A DNA stretch of 7,121 bases from Bacteroidales bacterium. GTDB lineage: Bacteria; Bacteroidota; Bacteroidia; Bacteroidales; WCHB1-69. The notes beneath the pieces are model-generated. The model was not told the DNA's origin, did no database searches, and worked only from the letters and a program-made list of their open reading frames with translations. Made by a program: the position numbers and the translations under genes. Below are positions 1 through 6,132 of the stretch, in pieces. The stretch covers positions 1 to 7,121 of the forward strand of contig JAISDH010000203.1 of assembly GCA_031264975.1 (NCBI GenBank), given 5' to 3'. The first letter of the stretch is position 1; every line of letters begins with the position of its first letter.

Positions 1-12
1 GCATATATTTTC

Positions 13-57
13 ATCTTGCTCATCCTGCTCATCCTCGTAATCCTGAAAATCCTGATT
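13..57. repeat. Tandem 9-nt repeat (ATCCTGnnn), five units
   Basis: Five consecutive 9-nt units start at 13, 22, 31, 40 and 49. Each begins ATCCTG or a one- or two-base variant, followed by three variable bases. The unit length is a multiple of three, but the stretch lies in no convincing gene. Similar CAGGAT/ATCCTG tracts are, as far as I recall, scattered in non-coding DNA of Bacteroidota and other environmental bacteria; I could not check this. It overlaps the dispersed repeat at 38-66. Confidence 0.7.
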
Positions 58-66
58 CAGACAATT
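38..66 (-). repeat. Dispersed repeat, copy A (inverted relative to copy B at 5328-5356)
   Basis: Read on the minus strand, these 29 bases match 5328-5356 on the plus strand at 26 of 29 positions. The shared core is ATCAGGATTTnCAGGATTA. In both copies the side before the core is rich in AGCAACAA-type sequence, which suggests the homology may run further in degraded form. The two copies are opposite in orientation and bracket the three core genes. The function is unknown; this is probably an intergenic repeat rather than coding sequence. Confidence 0.65.
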
Positions 67-76
67 TCGTGGCTTG

Positions 77-111
77 CCTGCCTGTTGCTTGTTGCTTGCA
101 GCCTGTTGCCG
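77..111. repeat. Imperfect heptanucleotide tandem repeat
   Basis: Five 7-nt units can be laid out: CCTGCCT, GTTGCTT, GTTGCTT, GCAGCCT, GTTGCCG. Only the two central units are identical. The tract lies about 70 nt upstream of the proposed -33 box of the following gene, so it is outside the core promoter. Confidence 0.5.
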
Positions 112-179
112 AATTTCCCTTTTGCCCTTGTTTCTTGTCCCCTACATCCTGCCTCCTAACATTAATCTTACCTTTATCA

Positions 180-209
180 TTGGAGACACGAAAATTATTT
201 ATATCTTTG
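180..209 (+). promoter_or_regulatory. Bacteroidota-type promoter for the DUF2723 gene
   Basis: TATCTTTG at 202-209 is an exact match to the Bacteroidota -7 consensus TAnnTTTG. A TTG lies at 180-182, with 19 nt between the two elements, which is the spacing known for the primary sigma factor of this phylum. Transcription would start near 215 and give an AT-rich 5' leader of about 85 nt before the ATG at 300. This rests on consensus matching only. Confidence 0.6.
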
Positions 210-299
210 TACGATTTTTTTTGTAACAACTAAAAATCATTATTAGAAGATAAAAAAGACAACAATCATTTGTTTAATATAACAACAGAATAGTAAATT

Positions 300-3200
300 A
301 TGATTAGAAATTATAGAATTATCAACAATGTATTGGGATGGATAATGTGTGGGATAGCCTCGTTTGTATTTATATCGACGGCAGAACCCACAGTGAGTTT
401 TTGGGATTGTGGCGAATATATTGCCACTGCCTATAAATTACAGGTAGGACACCCGCCGGGGGCGCCTACTTTTCAATTAATAGGATGCCTCTTTTCATTA
501 TTTGCAGGCGGCGATGTTACGAAAGTAGCGTTTTGTATCAATAGTATGTCTGCTTTGTGTAGCGGGTTTACTATTTTGTTTTTGTTTTGGTCTATTACCA
601 TGCTGGGCAAAAAATTAGCTTTGTCCAAAGCAGGAAGTAAACTAACTTCTTCAAAAGTATTGGCGATATTTGGCAGTGGAATCGTGGGCGCTTTGGCCTA
701 TACGTTTTCCGATACATTTTGGTTTTCGGCGGTAGAAGGAGAAGTTTATGCGATGTCGTCTTTATGTACGGCGTTGGTGTTTTGGGCAATACTGAAATGG
801 GAACAGGTGGCAGATGAAAACTATTCCTATCGCTGGATTATTTTGATAGCCTACATCATCGGATTATCAATAGGCGTTCACCTGTTGAACTTGCTGACTT
901 TGCCCGCCATGGTTCTTGTAGTCTATTTTCGCAAGTACAAACCGTCAACCAAAGGGATTATTTGGTCGATTCTCATTTCGTTTGTATTGGTTGGAATTAT
1001 TTTGTGGGGTATCGTTCCCTATATTGTAAAGTTTTCCAGTTTGTTTGAACGCTTTTTTACCAATTCGTTGCATACCGGGTTTTATGTCGGTACAATTTTC
1101 TACTTTCTGTTGATAGCCGGTTTACTGGTATGGGGATTATACTATTCGGAAAGGAAGCGGAAAAGATTGCTTAATACGGGATTACTTTCTCTGGTATTTA
1201 TTCTGATAGGATATTCTACCTTTTTAATGTTGCCAATCCGGTCAAATGCCAATCCGCCTATTGATGAAAATAATCCGGAAGACGCCGTTGCTTTGCTTTC
1301 CTATTTGAACAGAGAACAATATGGCAGCAATCCCCTGGTATATGGACAGTATTACAATACGCCTGAAACAAATGTTAAGGACGGTTCTCCTGTTTATGTT
1401 CAAAAATATGTTGTAACCGGAGCAACGGGAAATATCAAATCGTTTTTTACTAAGTTTGACGCCAAACAGTTTATCGAAAACGCGAAAGGGAAATATGGAG
1501 ATTTGGAAATCAAGGAACGATATGAAATAGGAGACCCTCAAACAGGTTCAGTTCCCGTATATGACGGAAACTATTGTACTTTTTTCCCCCGAATGTGGAA
1601 CAGGGATGATGTAAACGTGCGTCAATATAAACATTGGGCAGGAATAACCGGTGAAGATACAAAGATGGTTAATGGTCGTCAGGTACCTAATATACCGACA
1701 TTTGTTCAGAATATGAAGTTCTTTTTCAGTTATCAGATGTGGTACATGTACGGGAGATATTTCATGTGGAACTTTGCAGGTCGTCAAACTTTGAATCAGG
1801 GACATGGAACTGAATTGGACGGCGAATGGTTGTCCGGAATCAATTTTATAGATGAAGCCAGATTAGGACCGCGAGATATGCCCGACCACATGAAAAACAA
1901 AGGGAATAACAAATATTATTTCTTACCGCTTATCTTGGGATTGGTAGGATTGTATTTTCAATTTTCACGAGACAAGAACAATGGTTTGATTGTAATGTTG
2001 TTGTTTTTCATGACAGGAATAGCCATCGGAATATACTTAAATATGTACGCCTATCAGCCGAGAGAACGGGATTATGCTTTTGCTGCATCTTTTTATGCCT
2101 TTGCCATTTGGATAGGATTAGGAGTATATACGATATACGACCTGTTGAAAAAATATATAAACAAAACTTCAGCCGCGGCGGCGTCAACAGTGGTATGTAT
2201 AGGGATTCCGCTCATCATGGGCGTTGAAAATTGGGATGACCATGACCGTTCGGGAAGATATTTGGTTTTGGAAACAGCAAAAGCCTATTTAAATTCCTGC
2301 GCGCCAAACGCCATTTTGTTTGCCAATGGGGATAATGACACTTTCCCTTTGTGGTATTTGCAGGAGGTGGAAGGAATTAGAACCGACGTTCGTGTTTGCA
2401 ACTTAAATTTAATGGGGACAGATTGGTATATTGACCAAGCCAAACGTAAGGCTTATGATGGAGAACCTGTTCCGATAAAGATGACCAAAGAGATGTATCA
2501 GGCGGGTTGTCGGGACGTTTTGCAAGCTAATAATAGAATTAAAGAACCGCAGAATATAAAAAATGTCATGCAGGAAATCTACAAACCGGTCAATAACAGA
2601 CGTCATGCGTTGATTAATACAATAGATTTTTATATGGATGTAGATAAGGAAAAGGTATTGGCAAACGGTACGGTTCCGCCTGAATTATCGGACATGATTG
2701 TAGACAAAATCGTATGGAAAATGCCAAGTTCGGCGATACGGTTTGATAATGGAAAAGATACAATCATGTTGGTTTCCAAAGCATATATTGCGATGATGGA
2801 TATTTTGGCGCATAACAATTGGGAACGACCCATTTATTATGTTGCGACAACGGGAGAAGGCGCCTTTTTTGGATTGCAAGATTATTTTCAAAGCGAAGGA
2901 ATGGTTTATCGTTTGGTTCCCATTCTTTCTACAGACCCTATGTCAAGGGCTTTTACCGGCAGGATAAATACGGATATTCTCTATAATGATTTGATGAATA
3001 AATATGATTTTTCGCAATATGCAGACAAGAATATTTTCCTAAGCGAGGATTATACCCGAATGACAATTAACCTTAAAATATTTTTCTTTCGGTTAGCGGA
3101 AGCATTGGCGCAGGAAAATAAAATGGATTCATTAGAACTTGTGCTTGATAAATATAATGAATGGTTTCCACAAGAGACTGTTCCTTATATGGGTATAGAT

Positions 3201-3488
3201 TATACTTATATTGCAAGGCTTTATTTAACATGCGATACGCCAAAAGCAATCGAAAAAGGAATTACCTATTATAACAGATATGTTGACCAACTGGTTGAAG
3301 AGATTACCTATTATAGAAAATTCAAAGGGAGGAAAGCCGACATTGTTTCCGGAGAATTAAATCGAAGTCTCTATTCCATTCGCGAGATTAATCAAATGTG
3401 TAATCAATTTTCACAAACCTTAGACCAAAAATATAAAGATATGTTGGCTTCTGTTATTGATAGAACCTCCATCTATGTTGTGAATTAG
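300..3488 (+). CDS. DUF2723/TMEM260-family polytopic membrane protein, putative GT-C glycosyltransferase
   Basis: This 1062-aa integral membrane protein has a first helix at about 10-28, followed directly by the family signature FWDCGEYIATAYKLQVGHPPG (split here as D36-C-G-E39 and H51-P-P-G54). About eight helices lie before residue 315, a large soluble loop spans about 315-540, four more helices lie between about 541 and 641, and a long soluble C-terminal part contains the motif NGDNDTFPLWYLQ near residue 675. DUF2723 proteins of about 1000-1150 aa are near universal in Bacteroidota. The human relative TMEM260 is a protein O-mannosyltransferase, and the acidic D/E pair in the first external loop fits a GT-C active site. 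By analogy it may transfer sugar from a lipid-linked donor to periplasmic proteins or glycans, but the bacterial substrate is not known to me. The start at 300 gives the usual short N-terminus before helix 1. It has its own promoter and terminator, so it looks monocistronic. The family call is firm; the enzymatic role is inference. Confidence 0.93.
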   Translation: MIRNYRIINNVLGWIMCGIASFVFISTAEPTVSFWDCGEYIATAYKLQVGHPPGAPTFQLIGCLFSLFAGGDVTKVAFCINSMSALCSGFTILFLFWSITMLGKKLALSKAGSKLTSSKVLAIFGSGIVGALAYTFSDTFWFSAVEGEVYAMSSLCTALVFWAILKWEQVADENYSYRWIILIAYIIGLSIGVHLLNLLTLPAMVLVVYFRKYKPSTKGIIWSILISFVLVGIILWGIVPYIVKFSSLFERFFTNSLHTGFYVGTIFYFLLIAGLLVWGLYYSERKRKRLLNTGLLSLVFILIGYSTFLMLPIRSNANPPIDENNPEDAVALLSYLNREQYGSNPLVYGQYYNTPETNVKDGSPVYVQKYVVTGATGNIKSFFTKFDAKQFIENAKGKYGDLEIKERYEIGDPQTGSVPVYDGNYCTFFPRMWNRDDVNVRQYKHWAGITGEDTKMVNGRQVPNIPTFVQNMKFFFSYQMWYMYGRYFMWNFAGRQTLNQGHGTELDGEWLSGINFIDEARLGPRDMPDHMKNKGNNKYYFLPLILGLVGLYFQFSRDKNNGLIVMLLFFMTGIAIGIYLNMYAYQPRERDYAFAASFYAFAIWIGLGVYTIYDLLKKYINKTSAAAASTVVCIGIPLIMGVENWDDHDRSGRYLVLETAKAYLNSCAPNAILFANGDNDTFPLWYLQEVEGIRTDVRVCNLNLMGTDWYIDQAKRKAYDGEPVPIKMTKEMYQAGCRDVLQANNRIKEPQNIKNVMQEIYKPVNNRRHALINTIDFYMDVDKEKVLANGTVPPELSDMIVDKIVWKMPSSAIRFDNGKDTIMLVSKAYIAMMDILAHNNWERPIYYVATTGEGAFFGLQDYFQSEGMVYRLVPILSTDPMSRAFTGRINTDILYNDLMNKYDFSQYADKNIFLSEDYTRMTINLKIFFFRLAEALAQENKMDSLELVLDKYNEWFPQETVPYMGIDYTYIARLYLTCDTPKAIEKGITYYNRYVDQLVEEITYYRKFKGRKADIVSGELNRSLYSIREINQMCNQFSQTLDQKYKDMLASVIDRTSIYVVN

Positions 3489-3510
3489 TTATAGTTGGTA
3501 CGAAATAAAC

Positions 3511-3548
3511 AAAGTCATTCGGGAACTTCCCGAATGACTTTTAATTTT
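3511..3548 (+). terminator. Strong intrinsic terminator after the DUF2723 gene
   Basis: The two 15-nt arms at 3511-3525 and 3527-3541 are perfectly complementary around a single central C. In practice this folds as a ~13-bp stem with a 5-nt AACTT loop, and the stem contains a GGG/CCC clamp. The 3' side runs into a T-rich tail (TTTTAATTTT, 3539-3548). It starts 23 nt after the stop codon at 3488. The stem is symmetric with A-rich sequence on its left, but no gene approaches from the right on the minus strand, so a forward terminator is the natural reading. Confidence 0.88.
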
Positions 3549-3554
3549 AATGAA

Positions 3555-4340
3555 ATGAAAAAATTAAAAAACACATTATTTGTTTCCTTATTTCTATTGG
3601 CAGGAATGTTACTCTACAGTTGTGAAAAGAAACCTGCTCGCAAACAAATTTTTCTTTCTTTGAATTTTGACCACCGAATCAACAATACAAAAGTTGTTTT
3701 GGACATGCAGTATTATACCAATGCGGCGAACAACAAATATCGTCTGAACGAAATAAAATATTTTATTTCCTCATTCCGCCTGTACAGGAATGGCGCTCAG
3801 ATAAATATTGAACAGGATAATGGGATTCATTATGTTGATTTGTCATACAAAAACACGCTGGTATGGGATATATCACAAAACATTCCGGAAGGATTGTATG
3901 ATTCTGTAGGGTTTATTTTTGGACTTAATGAAAAAGATAATCAATCGTATCGCTTTAATAATCCCCCCGAATCCAATATGGGCTGGACGCAAATGCTCGG
4001 AGGAGGCTATCATTATATGATGCTTAACGGTTGGTTTTATCAAGCAGACACAATGCCTTTGAACATTCATCTGGGAAGAGGGCAGATTTACAGGGGAAAC
4101 ACCCGTGATATAGATTCTTTGATTGGATTTGTGGATAATTATTTTTATGTATCTCTGCCCAAGTCTTTTTTAGTAAAGCGAGACAGAACAGCCACTGCAA
4201 CCATTGTGATGAATATTGACAAATGGTTTCAAGAACCTTTTGTTTACGACTTTAATTATTGGGGCAGTCATATTATGCAGAATCAACCCGCTATGCAAAT
4301 GCTGAAAGAAAACGGGCATAATGTCTTTACAATAGAATGA
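3555..4340 (+). CDS. MbnP-like lipoprotein (putative copper-binding family)
   Basis: This is a 261-aa protein with a lipoprotein signal: MKKLKN, a hydrophobic stretch, then LLYSC with the lipidated Cys at 23. The mature part resembles the MbnP family: ISLNFDH-like start (LSLNFDHRINNTKVVL), then YRLNEIKYFISSFRLY, a central MGWTQMLGGGYHYM (W144, H153) and NIHLGRGQ (H172). MbnP proteins are periplasmic or surface copper-binding proteins; in characterised pairs the di-haem enzyme MbnH oxidises a Trp of MbnP to kynurenine. No MbnH or TonB-dependent receptor gene is visible here, so copper binding is inferred from family only. I chose the ATG at 3555 rather than the in-frame one at 3495, because the longer form would translate through the terminator hairpin and bury the signal peptide. 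The start lies only 6 nt after the terminator tail, and I see no clear promoter of its own. Confidence 0.8.
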   Translation: MKKLKNTLFVSLFLLAGMLLYSCEKKPARKQIFLSLNFDHRINNTKVVLDMQYYTNAANNKYRLNEIKYFISSFRLYRNGAQINIEQDNGIHYVDLSYKNTLVWDISQNIPEGLYDSVGFIFGLNEKDNQSYRFNNPPESNMGWTQMLGGGYHYMMLNGWFYQADTMPLNIHLGRGQIYRGNTRDIDSLIGFVDNYFYVSLPKSFLVKRDRTATATIVMNIDKWFQEPFVYDFNYWGSHIMQNQPAMQMLKENGHNVFTIE

Positions 4341-4342
4341 TA

Positions 4343-4363
4343 TTTGTTTTCAGAATAAACAAA
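4343..4363. terminator. Possible weak bidirectional terminator between convergent genes
   Basis: TTTGTTT (4343-4349) and AAACAAA (4357-4363) are exactly complementary with a 7-nt loop, and fill most of the 28-nt gap between the convergent lipoprotein and mtgA stop codons. The stem has a single G-C pair and only a short T-run on either strand, so termination here would be weak. The position is the main argument. Confidence 0.3.
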
Positions 4364-4368
4364 CGGAC

Positions 4369-5184
4369 TTATCCTTGCTTGTTTTTATGTTTTCGTTTTT
4401 TTTCATCCTTTTGGTACCGTTCTCTTGCTTTTTGGATATTTTCTTCATCAAAACTGATTTTCCCGATTAGCTTTGTCAGATGAACAATTTTAGATGCGCG
4501 ACCATTTAGATAGTTAGTTGGTTTTGAAGGGTTCCATTTTCGGGGATTGGGATAACATGCCGTAATAAGCGCCGCTTGATGCAAGGTGAGATTCTTTGCT
4601 TTTTTGTGAAAGTAGATTTGAGACGCCATTTCGCATCCATAAATGCCTTTTCCCATTTCAATCACATTGAGATATACCTCCATAATGCGTTCCTTACTCC
4701 AAAACAATTCTATCAGAACCGTAAAATAACATTCCATTCCTTTTCTTATCCATGATTGGTTCGCCCAAAGAAATACATTTTTTGCTGTTTGTTGTGAAAT
4801 TCCGCTTGCGCCCCGTTTTCGTTTACCGGTTTCCCGTTCCTTTATTGCTTTTTCAATCGCGCCAAAGTCAAACCCCCGATGACCCAGAAAATGATTATCT
4901 TCAGCGGCAATAGCAGAAGCAATTAAATGAGGCGATATCTCTTCAATATCTACCCATTGTTTCTGAATGGGCGCCTTATCTGTTATTTTGCGGATAAGCA
5001 TCAACGGAGTAACAGGAGGATTGACCCACCTGTATGTAACTGTTAGTAAGATACTGAATAGAAATAAAATTAAAACAATCTTTCCCAACCAGCCGATTAT
5101 TCTTTTGATTACGGACTTGTTCTTTTTCGATTTCTTTGCGGATTTCTTTGTAGGTTTCTTTTTCGATTTCTTTGAGGATGCCAT
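4369..5184 (-). CDS. mtgA: Monofunctional biosynthetic peptidoglycan glycosyltransferase (GT51)
   Basis: This 271-aa, single-pass inner-membrane enzyme polymerises lipid II into glycan strands without a transpeptidase domain. A Lys-rich cytoplasmic head (residues 1-28) is followed by a membrane helix (about 33-52) and the GT51 domain (about 75-240). The motifs visible are AIAAEDNHFLGHRGFD with catalytic E95; GASGISQQTAKNVFLW (125-140), the GG(S/A)TISQQ motif; and KERIMEVYLNVIEMG (164-178) with the second catalytic Glu at E169. Length and order are normal for MtgA. The tail (about 241-271) is highly charged. I chose the ATG at 5184 over the in-frame one at 5229, because the promoter-like -7 box at 5218-5225 would put the transcript start downstream of 5229, and AGGA lies about 10 nt upstream of 5184. 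It is convergent with the lipoprotein gene and appears monocistronic. Confidence 0.93.
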   Translation of the reverse strand: MASSKKSKKKPTKKSAKKSKKNKSVIKRIIGWLGKIVLILFLFSILLTVTYRWVNPPVTPLMLIRKITDKAPIQKQWVDIEEISPHLIASAIAAEDNHFLGHRGFDFGAIEKAIKERETGKRKRGASGISQQTAKNVFLWANQSWIRKGMECYFTVLIELFWSKERIMEVYLNVIEMGKGIYGCEMASQIYFHKKAKNLTLHQAALITACYPNPRKWNPSKPTNYLNGRASKIVHLTKLIGKISFDEENIQKARERYQKDEKKRKHKNKQG

Positions 5185-5217
5185 ATAATTTTTTCCTGAA
5201 AAGTTTTTTTCCGAGTG

Positions 5218-5225
5218 CAAAATTA
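5218..5225 (-). promoter_or_regulatory. -7 promoter box of mtgA
   Basis: On the minus strand the sequence reads TAATTTTG, matching TAnnTTTG exactly. The predicted transcript start, about 7 nt further on (near 5211), leaves a leader of roughly 26 nt before the ATG at 5184. No clean TTG is found 19-21 nt upstream, so only the -7 element is supported. Confidence 0.45.
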
Positions 5226-5327
5226 TCATTTTTTATTAACATTGTAACCCTTTTACCTTATTTTCTTTCATTAGTGCCTGATTATGCTTTACAAAGGATA
5301 GCGAAGGACAAGGAGCAACAAAGGAAA

Positions 5328-5356
5328 AATTGCCTGCATCAGGATTTACAGGATTA
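5328..5356 (+). repeat. Dispersed repeat, copy B
   Basis: These bases match copy A (38-66, minus strand) at 26 of 29 positions. CAGGAT recurs at 5340, 5349 and 5372, the first two exactly 9 nt apart as in the 9-nt tract beside copy A. It lies in intergenic DNA about 145 nt upstream of the mtgA start. Confidence 0.65.
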
Positions 5357-5427
5357 GAATTAGAAGAGGAACAGGATAAAAAAAAGTAGCTGGGAAAATT
5401 ATACTGTACGCGGTCTATTTTTATGCA

Positions 5428-5512
5428 TTTCCCATTAGGAAAATCATATCAATAGAAAAACGTGTCCCGCTTGTCTCTTTTTCCCCATAGGGGAAACATG
5501 TTAATGGAAAAA
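5428..5512. repeat. Pair of diverged direct repeats with internal hairpins
   Basis: 5428-5460 and 5480-5512 are each 33 nt, start 52 nt apart, and match at 25 of 33 positions without gaps. Each opens with a small stem-loop: TTTCC/GGAAA with loop CATTA in the first, and TTTCCCC/GGGGAAA with loop ATA (5480-5496) in the second. In both, the hairpin is followed by a similar tail, CAATAGAAAAA in the first and TAATGGAAAAA in the second. The hairpin is conserved although its bases differ (GG/CC becoming GGGG/CCCC), which suggests the structure matters or mattered. No stop-free frame spans the pair. Confidence 0.55.
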
Positions 5513-5737
5513 AAATGAATGCCCTGATGGGCAATGCTCAAAATCAAACCGCGCAAAGTATAACACGATATAGTCAGGAAATTACTCTATGTGTAAGATT
5601 TTACCTGTTCTTTTTCTTTTTATTTATATGTTCGTTTTTTTATTTATCTATTCTCATACAGATATTTAGTTAATAATTGAACCTGACAGCAAAGAAAAAA
5701 GAGCCGCAGAAGAAAGTAACCTTATATCATTTAGTGT

Positions 5738-5745
5738 TACCTTTG
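5738..5745 (+). promoter_or_regulatory. -7 promoter box upstream of the heptad-repeat frame
   Basis: TACCTTTG matches the Bacteroidota -7 consensus TAnnTTTG exactly. Transcription would start near 5752, about 22 nt before the ATG at 5774. The expected -33 TTG is not present at the right distance. No comparable box lies between 6061 and 6133, so this is the best candidate promoter for both the repeat frame and the gene at 6133. Confidence 0.45.
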
Positions 5746-5773
5746 CAACATTAAATTTTAAATAAGAAGAACA

Positions 5774-6121
5774 ATGAATAAATTTTTAATTCAAGTAATT
5801 ACTTTAATGAAAAATGTTGGAAAACATAAGAGAGATAAAAAAAATCTCACTACAGATGAAACCCAAAAATCGGTTTTTGAAAATCAGTTCATAAGAGATA
5901 AAACCTGTTTCTCAAGAAATGAAACTCATCTCACGAGAAATGAAATCCATTTCAGAAAAGAAATTATGAAAAGTTCAGGAGAAACGTGCTTCGTTTCACA
6001 AGAGATGAAACCTGTTTCATCAGAGATGACGCCTGTTACAAGGGAGATTTTTTTTATCTCTCTCATGTTTTTTTCAGATATACATACAAAAATAAATAAC
6101 TCAAATATAATAATCAATTAA
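5774..6121 (+). CDS. Hypothetical 115-aa heptad-repeat reading frame
   Basis: I do not recognise this protein. After a short N-terminus (MNKFLIQVITLMKNVGK) it consists largely of 7-residue units such as RDKTCFS, RNETHLT, QEMKPVS, SEMTPVT and REIFFIS. A Glu (Lys in some units) recurs every seven residues at 29, 36, 43, 50 and 57, then 63, 70, 77, 84 and 91. The one break in spacing (57 to 63) is a whole codon, so the frame is kept throughout. The ATG at 5774 follows AAGAAGAAC, a plausible AT-rich start context, and the stop lies 11 nt before the next ATG, as in an operon. Against it being a protein: the DNA is an array of palindromic units inside inverted repeats, the opposite strand is also open with heptads, and there is no signal peptide or known domain. 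It could be a leader RNA or an element that happens to be open. Confidence 0.4.
   Translation: MNKFLIQVITLMKNVGKHKRDKKNLTTDETQKSVFENQFIRDKTCFSRNETHLTRNEIHFRKEIMKSSGETCFVSQEMKPVSSEMTPVTREIFFISLMFFSDIHTKINNSNIIIN
5821..5848 (+). repeat. Left 28-bp inverted repeat of the palindromic array
   Basis: This segment is the reverse complement of 6044-6071 at 27 of 28 positions; the only mismatch is at 5828. Its inner part (5832-5848) is itself a small hairpin, GAGAT and ATCTC around seven A's. The match stops at 5820, where flanking bases no longer pair with those beyond 6071. I see no obvious target-site duplication just outside. Confidence 0.85.
5831..6061. repeat. Tandem array of ~21-nt palindromic units
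   Basis: Units run head to tail with boundaries at about 5894, 5915, 5936 (18 nt), 5954, 5978, 5999, 6020 and 6041; more degenerate units lie at 5831-5893. Typical units open with AGAGATGAAA or AGAAATGAAA and close with a GTTTCA-like or CATCTCA-like end. Several are palindromic: GATGAAAC/GTTTCATC (6004-6021, 8-bp arms, centre CT), GAAACG/CGTTTC (5981-5997, loop TGCTT) and GAAAT/ATTTC (5943-5953). Because the units are near-palindromic and a multiple of three, both strands stay open. Confidence 0.75.
6044..6071 (-). repeat. Right 28-bp inverted repeat of the palindromic array
   Basis: This is the partner of 5821-5848 (27 of 28). It contains a local hairpin, GAGAT and ATCTC around seven T's (6044-6060), extendable outward by a G-T pair and two Watson-Crick pairs (6041-6063). 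A T-run continues to 6074, so the same bases could form either a long-range stem with the left arm or a local hairpin followed by T's. Confidence 0.85.
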
Positions 6122-6132
6122 AATACAGAAAT

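Larger units (their letters stand above)
5185..5773. other. Intergenic region without a supported gene
   Basis: These 589 nt separate the divergent mtgA and the heptad-repeat frame. They hold the mtgA promoter box (5218-5225), dispersed-repeat copy B (5328-5356) with a degraded CAGGAT tract running to about 5377, two diverged hairpin-forming direct repeats (5428-5512), a third small hairpin TGCCC/GGGCA (5520-5533, loop TGAT), and the promoter-like box at 5738-5745. Reading frames here are short and interrupted. 5540-5730 shows nothing I can interpret beyond pyrimidine-rich and AT-rich sequence. Confidence 0.7.

Noticed and set aside
29..229. 66-codon minus-strand frame upstream of the DUF2723 gene
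   Set aside because: It runs through simple repeats and the plus-strand promoter, has a composition dictated by those repeats (Gln/Lys/Gly), and shows no domain or start context.
3495..3554. Longer N-terminus for the lipoprotein
   Set aside because: It would translate across the perfect terminator hairpin and place 20 extra polar residues before a clear lipoprotein signal peptide.
5185..5229. Longer N-terminus for MtgA starting at 5229
   Set aside because: The exact -7 box lies over this start codon, so the transcript should begin downstream of it. The extension adds no conserved sequence.
4976..5242. 88-codon minus-strand frame overlapping the start of mtgA
   Set aside because: It is another phase of the lysine-rich repeat DNA of mtgA; a shadow frame.
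5831..6061. CRISPR array
   Set aside because: There are no distinct spacers between conserved repeats; the units are contiguous, diverged and partly coding, and no cas gene is visible.
5926..6117. 63-codon minus-strand heptad frame
   Set aside because: It exists because the 21-nt units are near-palindromic. There is no promoter or start context on this strand, and the plus-strand frame is longer and better placed. Kept only as part of the array finding.
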